The notes beneath the pieces were generated by a model. That model saw nothing but the letters and a program-made list of their open reading frames with translations. It had not been told where the DNA came from and made no database searches. Below, piece by piece: positions 1-10,604 of a stretch of 64,000 nt of DNA (the stretch's first letter is position 1; the number at the start of each line of letters is the position of its first letter). This stretch comes from Molanna angustata (lineage: Eukaryota; Arthropoda; Insecta; Trichoptera; Molannidae). The stretch covers positions 41,748,647 through 41,812,646 of the forward strand of contig OY754970.1 in assembly GCA_963576475.1 (NCBI GenBank), in the 5' to 3' direction. The position numbers and the translations under genes were made by a program.

Positions 1-262
1 AACGTCCCGTGTTGTTTCATATTATTAATGGCAACCCTACCTATGTTGTATTGTAAATGTATGTAGACAGACGCACATATACACACACATATATACGAGA
101 CACGCATGCACACACGTGCGCATGCGTCCACCGCTAAATATTTCTGCAGCGAGTACATAGATTTATTTGCGGCCGGCCGACATAGTCGGATGTTTGGCGT
201 TGAGTTACAACAGTTTGTCAATCATTCCACAACACACGGTAGACAATTATTATTGTCGGGAT

Positions 263-286
263 ACACACACACACACACACACACAC
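263..286. repeat. (AC)n microsatellite
   Basis: An uninterrupted AC dinucleotide run of about 12 units. The flanks show no gene. A short open frame that crosses it reads a THTHTH peptide and is an artefact of the repeat. Confidence 0.9.
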
Positions 287-457
287 GCATAATACATAGT
301 CAAGTACATACACTACCCCATGTATATTTATTTATTTTCTGAGACGCAAACCAAATGCGGGTTCTATTTAATTCTGACCTGTTCAAAGATAATATTTTAT
401 GGCAGTAGACGAAGTATCCTTCTATTAAACACACTTCCCGCGTTATCTTTATAACTG

Positions 458-691
458 CCCACTTGTCGAGTGTCGGGCACGATAAAATGTCGTGTGATCC
501 TGTGGCAATACATTTTGAATGGAGCTGTTCAAACTTACACGTGGCAATAAGTCCGCCAGGTTGTTTATCACAATAAAAGTTTTTAATTAGTACTATTAAT
601 TATTATTATCGCAAGCGTGAACAGCTCCATTTAAAATGTATTACCACTAGATCATACGACATTTTATCGTACCCGACACACGAAAAGTGGG
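458..691. mobile_element. MITE-like element with ~81 bp inverted repeats
   Basis: The left arm (458-538) and right arm (611-691) are near-perfect reverse complements; both contain GATAAAATGTCGT and GGAGCTGTTCA in matching positions. About 72 bp lie between them, including a GCAATAAG..CCGCCAG phrase also seen in LINE 3' ends elsewhere in the window. There is no coding capacity, so this looks like a non-autonomous DNA transposon or foldback unit. The superfamily is not identified because I could not recognise a target-site duplication. Confidence 0.75.
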
Positions 692-694
692 AAC

Positions 695-1230
695 GAAAAG
701 TTCCCAAAGGGAATATAGTGGGAGTTAAGAATTTGCAATATTTAAGGTAATTTTTTTTATTCTAGATTATCAATTATTATCATCCTGAGTTTGTATTCTA
801 AAAGTTTCATCACAATTTATCTTTGTGTGTGCGTGCTGTGAACTTTGTGCTTTGTACATATATGTACGGCGTGTTTATTTTACTATATCGATTATAGACT
901 AAAGTACTCATTCGATTCTTTTCAAATTTTGCAAATTTGTATATCTAATACCCGCTTAGACCCCGTAAGATTTTGAAGTATATCTGATCAGTGTTTCTCA
1001 TTTTTTTTTTAAATCATATATTTCTAAGTGACCCCAAGCTCATGAAACTTAAAATTTGATTTGTAAGTTGAAATTGCTAAAAAGATACATGACATTCATA
1101 AAAATTATTAATATTTTCATAATGAAATATTTAAGTTAAAGATAATTAAAAAAAACTCATTTAATGAAAATGCTGAAAGAGTAATGCGTTGACCACAATC
1201 CACTGATTTTTATTTGCCTTGATGTTGAAT
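695..1230 (+). repeat. Interspersed repeat 'family B', copy 1
   Basis: This stretch is clearly related to 14,550-15,110 (same strand) and 42,060-42,365 (opposite strand). All share AAAGTTTCATCACAAT, a TGTGTG run, TTTTACT..TCGATTATAGACT, GCTTAGACCCC and a GTTGRCCACAA phrase near the far end. No coding frame survives. It is an old dispersed repeat of unknown class, and copy divergence suggests long residence. Confidence 0.7.
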
Positions 1231-2030
1231 TTTCTAGAAGATTCTCGGTGCTTGGAAGAGATTAGATACTTAATGGCAAATAAACCAGCTTTTTTTCACT
1301 CTTTTGTGTAGGTACCTATCGATAAATAAAACACAGTAATGGTTACACTTTACATCTACACCAACCAAAATAAATGACATAAAAACCAAATACAAGTATA
1401 TGTTTGTACAATCCTAACTAAAACATTTTTTTCGATTTTTCGCAAACGAACATAATATTATTTCCTAATAATTAAAATGATGACGGTTTTAATCGTTTTA
1501 TTTTGTTGATTTTCATAATTACATAAGTACATGACATCAATAAGAAAATTTAATTTATGTAACTATAAAGCGTTTGTTCGACTAAATCTGTTTTTAAAAA
1601 ATAAGATAACTTGATATTTAAAAGAAGAAGACATGGACAAGTTAATTATTCATACATTTCAGAAATTCTTTGGGTAAAAATATTTTCTGTATAATCTCTG
1701 TAAATAGATTGAAACATTCATCTGATTGACGTTTCCTTCTCTACAGAAATAACAAATGACATTTTCTCTCTATTTTTTAATTAAAAATAATAATATTACT
1801 ATCCGGTGGATGTTTCGGAATTTCATGGAAAATCATAGTTTATATAATTATGTATATCTTAATAATAAATTGGAGATTTCTTCTAAATCTATAGGAAAAA
1901 GTAGAAGGTTAGTAATTTACATCGTTATTTTGAGCCCAATTTTAGTTAAAAAATCAAAAAGATTAATTTCTATTTTTATTTCTTTTACAACCTTAGTACA
2001 ACCACGAACTACAGAGCTTATTTAAGGAAC
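1231..2030. other. No recognisable gene; AT-rich DNA
   Basis: I see no coding, RNA or mobile signature here. The 89-codon frame at 1,756-2,025 has low-complexity AT-driven composition (many N, I, L, K, S) and no recognisable motif. Confidence 0.6.
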
Positions 2031-2290
2031 CAAATATTCTTCAAAAGATAAAAATAAGACACGTGCATCGTATGGAAGATGGCCAAACACCGAAAAGAAT
2101 CCTCACAACACGTCAAGAGGAATTGCAGAGGTGTGGGAAAGCCTAAACTACGATGGATGGATGGGGTCGAGAGGGACCTTTATATAGCCGGTGTGCGGAA
2201 TTGGAGAGAAAATGCCATGGATAGGGTGCAATGGAGACGATTCCTTGAGGAGGCCAAGGCCCATCCTAGGCTATGGAGTCACTGTTGATA
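2030..2290 (+). pseudogene. LINE ORF C-terminal relic
   Basis: The segment reads VGKPKLRWMDGVERDL, then GVRNWRENAMDRVQWRRF and LEEAKAHP, a pattern I recognise as the degenerate C-terminal tail of insect non-LTR retrotransposon polyproteins. Upstream codons (RHVHRMEDGQTPKRILTT) continue in another frame, so at least one frameshift separates them. The reverse transcriptase domain is missing. Related tails occur at 36,600, 39,180 and 48,020. Confidence 0.75.
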
Positions 2291-2701
2291 TTTTTTATTC
2301 CTTTTAATCGAACGCTTATTTCTTTACTTCTATAAACTTAGTTTAAATTATATGACTTTCTTCTTCTTGTTGTGTCATGTCATGTCCCCCCCGTCGTTGA
2401 TGGCCGCCATCTAGAAAGCCTTCCTGTGCTGTGCAATATGAAACAGTTCCTCCACAGTTCTCATACCGGTCCATTCCCGGATGTTTTGCAGCCAGGAAAG
2501 CTGCCTTCTTCCGACCCCTCTACGACATTCAATCTCTCCTACGCGACAAGCTAAAGGGTGGCATATTTTTCAGCTCCCAGAATATGGCCGAAGTACGACA
2601 CTTACATTGGTGAATAATTCTCTGTTGTTGTTAGCTCTACGTAGTACCTCAATGTTGTTAATCTCAATATATAACTATATTTGAATGTTATTTTGTTTAT
2701 T

Positions 2702-2916
2702 CCAACTGTCGATTTGTTCAGGAGAACTTTGTTCTCTTAACATATCGACAATGTATCAAGCCAGAATACGCGGGAATTGTATGGAGAGGTCTACTTTTTT
2801 CACGGCTTTTCCAACTTTGAAGTCAAAAAACACCAACTTAGAGGCTTCGCAGCATATATGTTCCATACACGGATTTACTCAGAATTCGGAGTAGAACATT
2901 TCGTGTGTCTGTGTGT

Positions 2917-2955
<39 letters not shown>

Positions 2956-3775
2956 TGTGTGTGTGTGTATGTCTGTGTGTGTGTGTGTGTGTCCGTCCCC
3001 CCCTTATAACTTTTGATTCGCTCAATTTACAGAGCCTAAAATTTCAGAATATATAAACAGTTACAGGCCTACAAAACTTTTATACTCGGAATTTTGAATT
3101 TTTGTTTCAGTCAGGGGTTATCAACTTTTGAATTTTTATTTTATTTTTCCCTATATCTCAGAAACCATAAAAGCTAGAACGCTGAAAATTGGTATAAACA
3201 TAGACAAATACAAAATCTCAAATAAGTTTTTTCAAAAAAATTCCAGGGTTTCTCAAACATTTTTATTAAGAAAAGTATTTTTTTTATGATAAATTTATGA
3301 GTTTAACTGCCTATATTTCCATTTTTTTTTTAAATATCGAAAAAAGCCGAAACACCCCAACTAGATATTTTAATTTTATATAAAAAATATAAACATTGTA
3401 GCAGTACATCTCAAATTTGTTTTAACAATTTTTATAAAAATTGAATTTAGTGACGACATCGCTTCATACAATTTGTATGGTAGTCACCTATACACAATAT
3501 CAAAGAAGACTTAATAGTTTGATACTTCATCTCTAAACATACAATATACATAAACCATCATGCTGTTTTCATATTCCGGGTAGGAAAAAAAGACTGACCT
3601 CCATATTATCCTATCTTGACTACCTAGGTACATGTGTTGTATAGAAAACTAAATATCATAAAATAATAAATAATTTGTATTTATGGGTTTATAGTTTGGT
3701 ACATATTCTTCAACTATACATACTATCGCTATCGACAATTGGATCTCATGTGTTACATGCAACTAGTTATTTATA
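2702..3775. mobile_element. Repeated ~1.1 kb element, copy 1
   Basis: This region aligns with 7,110-8,430 over nearly its full length apart from one extra block in the other copy. Both begin with CCAACTGTCGAT and carry its reverse complement near the far end (3,731-3,742, one mismatch), suggesting a DNA element with terminal or subterminal inverted repeats. The interior has a long interrupted GT microsatellite (about 2,902-2,992) and a reverse-oriented CATCATGCTGTTTTC block at 3,558. No protein is encoded; short frames into the GT run read VCVCVC and are artefacts. Confidence 0.7.
2902..2992. repeat. Interrupted (GT)n microsatellite
   Basis: About 45 GT units interrupted by CT dinucleotides. 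It sits at the same internal position in the element copy near 7,310, where it is shorter, so it was inherited with the element and changed length afterwards. Confidence 0.9.
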
Positions 3776-3794
3776 AAACCATTTAAATAATCTT

Positions 3795-3875
3795 CAATAA
3801 ATATAGATAACTGCTGCCCAATTAGGTATACCTGTTCTAGGGCTAGCAGTGAGCATATAACATATTATTCTAATA
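3795..3875 (+). repeat. Short dispersed repeat (CTGCTGCCCA type)
   Basis: CTGCTGCCCA followed by CTGTT, then AGGGCTAGCA, matches 50,980-51,040 at the same spacing. The unit is about 60-70 bp and of unknown class. No inverted repeat or coding frame is visible. Confidence 0.5.
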
Positions 3876-4079
3876 TTTCACAGGAGACATATAGGTTGTA
3901 GGTACCTATCTGTATTTTTAAAAACTATCTAAACAATATAAACTTTACTACAGTACACAGATTAAAAAATGGAATTGGAGTCATCAAGATATACATATAC
4001 ATATTGTGTACTAGCTTTTATGTCCCGCCGTTGGCCAAGAATGTAAAATTGTGAAAGAAAAAGCAATCGTTTTTATAAT

Positions 4080-4800
4080 ATTGTCACCCAATTATTTTGC
4101 AATATCAGACTATGAAAAGTGGTTTGAAATTTGATTGAGTTTAAGTATTGTAAAATGTTCAAGTGATGGCCACAACCCATTCTTTTATATATTTTGCTAT
4201 AAAGTGTGAATGAAGTATAATATTTATACAATTTCTGCTCGCATGGACTATGCGTAATGGTTTTAAATATGACTGTTTATCAACTTTGTAAAGAGATTGG
4301 TTTGGCCACAACCCCCATTTTTAAATATTATCATCGAAAACAAATTGTAATGTGTACCTATTGAAAATTTAGTAATTTTGGATGTTGGGATGTGGTTAAA
4401 ATTTGATTAAACAAACGTAGGTACTGAAAAGATCTAGTATTGGTCACATCCCATTCGTTTTTATATTTTTTCATCAAGTGTGCATTATATTTTTGCTCAA
4501 TTTGACTGAAAGTCTTCATTAACGAAGAAGAAGAAGACTTGAACTATAGTAAATAGTTTTTAATTTGAATATAAATGTTGTGAAGAGTTCAGTAATGGCC
4601 ACAACCCCCATTCTTTAAATATTAGGTGTTGAAAATTATTCAAAATAGGATGATATAAATGGTTTAAATTTAATTAAACAAAAGTATTGAAAAGATTCTA
4701 GTGCAGGTTATATCGTCACATCCCATATCCCATTCATTTCATATGTATTTTCATCAAGTGTGCATATCGTTAATAATATTTCTGCACAATAGACTATTAG
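4080..4800 (+). repeat. Irregular array of GGCCACAACCC-type units
   Basis: Phrases of the type TGGCCACAACCC or TGGTCACATCCC, each followed by an AT-rich stretch and often by TCATCAAGTGTGCAT, recur near 4,166, 4,303, 4,443, 4,596 and 4,712. The spacing is irregular (about 115-155 bp), so this is a decayed tandem block. The same phrase appears once in family B (1,185 and 15,080), so the array may be an amplified part of that repeat. Confidence 0.65.
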
Positions 4801-5280
4801 ACTTAAAACTAACCCAAAAGACTAAATAAAAAAGAGAAAAATAAGTATAAGACTATAAGAAATAGTTTGTATAAAAAACTATTCCAATGGTCTACATAAA
4901 ATAAGTAAAAATACATATACCTAATAGAAGAATTAGACTATTGGAAATAGATTGTATAAAAGCTCACCCAAAGGTCTACAAAAAAGAAGAAGAAGAATAT
5001 TTAGACTATTGGAAATAGTTTGTATAAATAGTGACCAAAAGGTCTACATAAAAGAAAATGAATAAGAATATTGGAAATAGTTTGTATTAAAACTCTCCCA
5101 AAAGTCTACGTACTTAAATGAAGAAGAATAATAATTAGACTAAAGGAAATAATTTTTATAAAAAAATGACACAAATGTATACATAAAAGAAGAAGAAGAT
5201 GAATTAGACAATAGGAAATAGTTTGTATAAAAACTGCCCTAAAGGTCTACATAAAATTAAGAAGAAAAATAATTAGACTC
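4800..5280 (+). repeat. Degenerate ~65-75 bp tandem array
   Basis: Roughly seven units of the pattern GGAAATAGTTTGTATAAAA, then AAAGGTCTACATAAAA, then an A/G-rich GAAGAAGAA stretch. Units differ in length mainly in the purine-rich part. No coding potential is visible. It runs directly into the CCCTTCA-rich block that follows. Confidence 0.75.
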
Positions 5281-5455
5281 CAGGACCCGCCGCTTCAGGC
5301 CCTTCAGTACCTCCCGTCCCTTTAATCCCTCATTACGTCCCTTCCCATCAGGCCCTTCAGTACCTTCCGTCCCTTAAGGCAGTTTTATACCTCCCGTCCC
5401 TTCAAGCCCTTTAGTGCCTCCCTTCCCTTCATTACATCCCGTCCCATCAGTCGGT
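5281..5455 (+). repeat. Pyrimidine-rich CCCGTCCCTTCA block
   Basis: A GC-richer segment built from degenerate CCTCCCGTCCCTTCA-like units with CAGGCCCTTCAG variants. Strand asymmetry is strong: C and T dominate the + strand. It bridges two different minisatellites and may be part of one composite non-coding element. Confidence 0.65.
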
Positions 5456-5870
5456 TAAGAAAAGTTTAAATCCAGAAACCATCCTGGAAGAACCGCGAAG
5501 AGATGAAAGAACCTTCTTTTCCCAGGATGCTCTACTTAATAGGTAAAATGACTAAATACACGAAGAAGAAGAAAAAAGTTTAAACCCAGATACCTGCGAA
5601 GAGATGGAAGGAAAATTGGACCTTCATCTCCCAGGATAGTTCATCTTCATAGGTAAGATGACCAAGTACACGTTGAAGAAAAAGAAGAAAAAAGTTTATA
5701 TGCAGAACCCGTCCTGGAAGACCTGTGAAGAGATGGAGGGACAGTCGGACCTTCTTTTCCCAGGATACTCCCCCTTCATAGGTAAAACGACCAAATACAC
5801 GAAGAAGAAGAAGAATAAGAAAAAAATTTAAATCCAAAAACCATCCTGGGCATACGCTCGACAATTCACC
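5455..5870 (+). repeat. ~115-130 bp tandem repeat, 3 units plus partial
   Basis: Units begin AAAAGTTTAAATCCAGA and contain CATCCTGGAAGA, GCGAAGAGATGGA, TTCTTTTCCCAGGAT, CATAGGTAAAATGACC and a (GAA)n end. Starts lie near 5,460, 5,575, 5,692 and 5,823. A 94-codon reverse frame (5,580-5,864) repeats the same peptide twice because of the array; I do not regard it as a gene. Confidence 0.8.
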
Positions 5871-6738
5871 AAAGTTTCATTATAATCGGACAAACGGTTG
5901 ATAAATAAATAAATAAAATAATTTTCCTATAGGAAATCAGTATAGGTATATTATTGTTGATTTGTAAGTAAATAGTATTAGGTAGGTACCTACCTACAAC
6001 AACCTTCTAAATAAATTCGATTCCTAACAAATTTTATTTGAATATCACATTCTTTCTGTAGCCATGGAAACGATTCGAACACGTAAGTAATATCGAATGG
6101 TTCGGATACATTTTTTGAATATGTAGGTACCTACATTGGTTTGTTCGATGCCATAAAAATGAAAATTGTCAGAAAAATCAAATATTATTTACAAATTATG
6201 CAATTTTATTATGCCTATATCTTTACTAATAAATAACACATTTTTACAATATATGTCTTAAAACTTGCCGTAATGTCTTGTGTTTCATTTTATTATTTCA
6301 TAATTACATTTATTTCAAAGGTTTATTATTTTCAAGAACATATTCATTCGGTGGGAAAATGAAATATTGTATGAAAAGATATTAAAATGGCGGCGTTTAT
6401 GTACAAAAGGCTTACTTTAAAAATAGGTTAAACATTATAATTATACCAAATATTCACCGTGTTTTTCACTTAAACGCTAAGTTATACTTCAAAATATATT
6501 TTTTTTGTGTAAATACCTACTTCTAACTTTTAAACTAACAGATATTTGCGTGCAAAATGTACACTTTTTTGACAGATATGACTTGGAAAATTTTGTATGA
6601 AAAAAATAATTATTTAAATATTTTTAAAATTCAGCATTTTTATCGCATTCTTTTTAGCGTGACACTGCACCAGGTATACTGGTACATGTTCGCACTTAAA
6701 TTAGATTTTTAGATGCTCTTGGTTTTTCAGAAGGCGTG

Positions 6739-6771
<33 letters not shown>

Positions 6772-7105
6772 CTAACATTTTGATTGCTTTATTACTTTAG
6801 ATGTAGGTATCTTGTCATATTTATTTGTTAATTGCACAAATAATCTGATATAGTATCTCTTGGGAATACTGAACTGACAGAGCATAGACCTGATGTGATT
6901 CCCCAGTCATATCTTTATTCAGTCGAGTCTCAGATCATTACAGGAAAACTATTTCTTTAACTGAAAATCTTATTTTTAGATAAATACCAATATGTAAATA
7001 TAGTTTGTAAATGTGTTTGACTTTTATATTGATTTTATTATTATGCTTTTTTTCTGCCATGTTTATTACATAGATCGTAAAAATCGACATTTTGTTTGAA
7101 CTTAA
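5871..7105. other. No gene; LINE-like tail and CA microsatellite
   Basis: The stretch opens with AAGTTTCATTATAATCGGAC and an (AATA)n run ending about 5,922, the type of end left by a non-LTR element. The rest is AT-rich, with an (AC)n microsatellite at about 6,741-6,766. I see no protein, RNA gene or clear mobile element in the remainder. Confidence 0.55.
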
Positions 7106-7109
7106 TAAT

Positions 7110-8430
7110 CCAACTGTCGATTTGTTCAGGAGAACTTTGTTCTCTTAACATATCGACAATGTTTCAAGCCAGAATACGCGAGAATTGTATGAAGAGGTCT
7201 ACTTTTTTCACGGCATTTCCAACTTTGAGATCAAAAAACACCAACTTAGAGGCGTCGCAGCATATATGTTCCATACACGGATTTACTCAGAATTCGGAGT
7301 AGAACATTTCGTGTGTCTGTGTGTCTGTGTCTGTGTGTGTGTGTGTCTGTGTGTGTGTCCGTCCCCCCCTTATAACTTTTGATCCGCTCAATTTAAAGAG
7401 CCCAAAATTTTAGAATATATAAACAATTATAGGCCTACAAAACTTTTATACTCAGAATTTTGAATTTTTGTTTCAGTCAGGGGTTATCAACTTTTGAATT
7501 TTTACTTTATTTTTCCATATATCTCAGAAACCATAAAAGCTAGAACGCTGAAAATTGGTATAAACATAGAAAAATAAAAAATCTCAAATTTATTTTTTCA
7601 AAAAAATTCCAGGGTTTCTCAAACGTTTTTTATTAAGAAAAATATTTTTTTTATGATAAATTTATGAGTTTAACTGCCTATATTTCCAAATATTTTAAAA
7701 ATATCGAAAAAAGCCGAAACAACCCTACTAGATAATTTAATTTTCTATAAAAAATATAAAAGATGTATTAGCACATCTCAAACTTTTTTTAACAATTTTT
7801 ATAAAAAATGAATTTAGTGACGACATTTCTTCATACAATTTGTATGGCAATCGCCTACACACAATATCTAAGAAAACTTAATTATTTGATACTAATCTCC
7901 AAACATACATACATACCATCATGCTGTTTTCATATTCTGCGTAGGATCAAAGGACTGACCTCCATACTATCCTATCTTGACATACATACATACCTCTACA
8001 GCATGACCTCTGACATACAGACACACCTCTTTAAAAAATCACATGGAAATAACTCAAACTAACCTAACTGACCTGACTAACTAACAAACTTCAAATGGTT
8101 TAGATTCTAAATGTCTCATGGCATTAAATTTCGAATTTGTATCTGTTTAAATTAAGTTAATATTAAGGTCACTAATCTAGATTTTAAGATACCACTAACT
8201 CATGCAAAAATCAATGTAAAGCGCCCTTGAGGTGAGCTCTCACGAAAACGGCGCTATATAAATCGTCCAAGTATATATATACATAGGTACAAGTGTTGTA
8301 TAGAAAATCAAATATCTTAAAATATTAAATAATTTGTGTTTATGGGATTATAGTTTGGTACTTATTCTTCAACTATACATACTATCGCTATCGACAGTTG
8401 GATCTCATGTGTTACATGCAACTAGTTTAT
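7110..8430. mobile_element. Repeated ~1.1 kb element, copy 2 (with insertion)
   Basis: Counterpart of 2,702-3,775. CCAACTGTCGAT lies at 7,110-7,121 and its perfect reverse complement at 8,390-8,401. The GT microsatellite (about 7,310-7,360) is shorter than in copy 1. About 300 bp (roughly 7,985-8,285) absent from copy 1 are present here and end in an AGCGCC...GGCGCTATATAAAT hairpin-like phrase typical of LINE 3' ends, so a second element probably inserted into this copy. No intact protein. Confidence 0.7.
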
Positions 8431-8713
8431 TTAAAGTTGACAATTATCGTGGTCGTCTTTGAAACACTTTATATTTAATGTTTATTGAAAATGCAACTGC
8501 ATACTATGTTGCATTACAATTTGTTCGTATTTGTTGAGCAAGTAATTTTGTTTGCTCGTTAAGTCAATATTAAAAACAAACGCAACTCGGAATGTCACAA
8601 AATTAATAAAAAAACACAAAAACTGTCGGTAGACAGTGCTCCCGATATTGTTGAGCCTTTATTAATTTCCCTTTTAAGCACACCGTCTCATTCTGTGTTA
8701 GTAGAAAAACATC

Positions 8714-8746
8714 CTGAAGAGGGAACGGTTAGTCCCGAAACCTGTC
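8714..8746 (+). ncRNA. Hammerhead-ribozyme-like core (probable relic)
   Basis: CTGAAGA (8,714-8,720) is followed by GGGA, an 8-nt loop, TCCC, and then GAAA (8,737-8,740). This matches the conserved CUGANGA, stem II and GAAA arrangement of hammerhead ribozymes. C, a 2-nt loop and GTC follow, giving a minimal 2-bp stem III with a possible cleavage site after 8,746. What is missing is stem I: bases before 8,714 do not pair with bases after 8,746. Short-stem-III hammerheads are known from Penelope-like and other retroelements. I consider this a likely decayed copy. Confidence 0.4.
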
Positions 8747-8811
8747 ACATAATTTTAATACACAATGTGGTTTTTCCAGAGTGTTCACCATTTTCTTTTA
8801 TTTTATTTAAT

Positions 8812-9026
8812 TTAGCTTCTCGGGCAACTACCAGGTACTATGTCAAATAAATATATAACACGCACCCAATAACAAGTTGCCACATTCTGGAGATTTACGA
8901 TATTTGTCGTCTCACAGATCCAGACTGAAAACACAGTTAAAAACTGTGTCTCCACCGGGATTCGAACCCGGGATTCTTGGATCAGCAGTCAGATACCTAA
9001 CCAACACAGACACGAGGCCGACTATG
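8812..9026 (-). mobile_element. tRNA-derived SINE 'SINE1' (reverse)
   Basis: Read on the minus strand, it starts GTCGGCCTCGTG, has a diverged box A region and an intact box B (GGGTTCGAATCCCGG as its complement at about 8,959-8,973), then a conserved body with TTTTCAGTCTGGAT, AATGTGGCAACTTGTTATTGG, ATTTGACATAGTAC and GTTGCCCGAGAAG. It matches copies at 23,515, 43,565 and 55,545. SINEs are copied by LINE machinery from RNA polymerase III transcripts. Confidence 0.85.
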
Positions 9027-9044
9027 GAATAACATCGTGGACTA

Positions 9045-9420
9045 GAGCTAGATATTGAGACAGGATAGACGCATTCGAAATGTGGCACCTACTGGAGAAG
9101 AATGATGAAAATACCCTGGACAGCAAGAAGAACTAACATCATAATTATTCAAGAACTTCGCATCATGGTACGATTGTCGTCTCTGTGACTTGAACGTGTA
9201 TTTTTGACCACATAGCTCGAGGGGAAGACAGTCTTGTAAAACTGGTCATGGTTGGAAAAGCGCCTGGTACAAGACCGAGAGTTAGATCGCCAATGCATTG
9301 GTCTGACCAAATAAGGCAAAATATACATATCTGCTATGATACTCCGTACATCTAGCAGATGACATGAAGACCTGGAGAGCAATGGTCCGCAGCAGGGTAC
9401 ACGATCGTTCAACAACTAAC
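9045..9420 (+). pseudogene. LINE polyprotein C-terminal relic
   Basis: Frame-shifted fragments read RIDAFEMWH, then VKLVMVGKAPGTRPRVRSP, MHWSDQIRQ and later WSAAGYT. This is the pattern of the C-terminal end of insect LINE reverse transcriptase proteins. Several stops and frameshifts break it and the catalytic domain is absent. It directly follows the SINE. Confidence 0.7.
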
Positions 9421-9424
9421 TACA

Positions 9425-10335
9425 ACAAATTAAATAATTCGCAAACCCTAGACAGTTTCCATGATGACATTGGCACATTAAGGTCCCGGGTGAATGTGTT
9501 GTTGGTGTAATTGATCAAGGCGTAAATTGTAAATTCTTCGAGGTTATTCCTATTCCCCTATTCTCTCTCCCTTCCTGTTCAATAGAGGTTTGTTCAATCA
9601 ATTATTAACGTTTTCTCATTGATGTTCCAATTAATAGTTTGTTCAAATATGTAAATACATGATTTTTTGTGTATTGTAACCTAGTTGATATGACATGTAG
9701 TGTAGGTATATGAAATGTATGATGAACAGAACAGAACTGTGTACAGGGCCTTGAATAAATTAAGGACATTAACCTTAACAGCGTGGAAATGTCAGCATTG
9801 TTTGCTTTTCGTCACGTCAAAAATATTGGCCACTAACTTAATTGAAATGTCAAATACATACAACAAATTATACCGAGCAGTAAATATACACAAAGTCCCA
9901 GTCAGGTTTGGTAATAGTGATGTGATGTGATGGACGGGGGATAGGTACTCCTGGTCTTGGTCTTGCACTGAATGCGGCACCTACCGATACAAGACCATAA
10001 AATTCTAACCATATAACTAGAATCGTGATTGAAAAGAATAATATGAAACGTCAATGAAGTGAGAAATGTATGCCAAAATAGAGGAATCTGGCAATCGACT
10101 CTCTTTGCTTTCCCGAAAAAAAAGAAAACGGTAAATTCACCTTAAACTAAATTTTTAAAATAAATCAAACTGTATCTTTACTCTGAGTTAGTCTTTTAAG
10201 AGTAATCCTTTGCGCTAAGAATACAGCGCAGGTCGTCGATAGATAAAATTCAAAAAGGTCATTCATTAGCAAATTCAATTTTTTCATGATGTGTTAATTG
10301 AGTTAATGTTAATGTTACTATTGATATTCGAAAAA
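9425..10335. other. No gene; partial CTTGGTCTTGC-type MITE
   Basis: Mostly AT-rich DNA without recognisable coding content. At 9,917-9,985 TAGTGATG is followed by CTGGTCTTGGTCTTGC, the same words found at the ends of the inverted-repeat elements at 45,624 and 49,030. Only one end is clear here, so this is probably a truncated member. Confidence 0.45.
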
Positions 10336-10339
10336 ATAT

Positions 10340-10470
10340 TTATTGGGTTCGATCCCCAGCAGAGGAGAAATTATTTAAATTAATTTCTCACGCTAATATT
10401 GCTTCTCGGGGCTGGAAAAACTTGTATTCGCCACTTGCGCTGGGTGCAAGGAAGAGTTTATTATTATATT
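10340..10470 (+). mobile_element. SINE2-like fragment
   Basis: GGGTTCGATCCCC matches a tRNA box B. It is followed by GCTTCTCGGGGCTGGAAA, then GCCACTTGCGCTGGGTGCAAGGA and a TTATTATTAT end. Similar tails occur at about 12,940-13,010 and 21,745-21,842. The box A half is not recognisable, so this is a 5'-truncated or diverged copy. Confidence 0.5.
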
Positions 10471-10604
10471 TATAGAACGACAATTTTTGGTAAGGATCAT
10501 TACGATATAGAATCAAAACATTTTTTTTAAATCGTATTTTGATACAGGCACTGATTTTGATAGACCAATACCATAGAAATTACATACATATGTACCATTC
10601 GCGA

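Noticed and set aside
5580..5864. 94-codon reverse frame with internal peptide repeat
   Set aside because: The peptide repeat mirrors the tandem DNA repeat, and the frame is not kept in the neighbouring unit.
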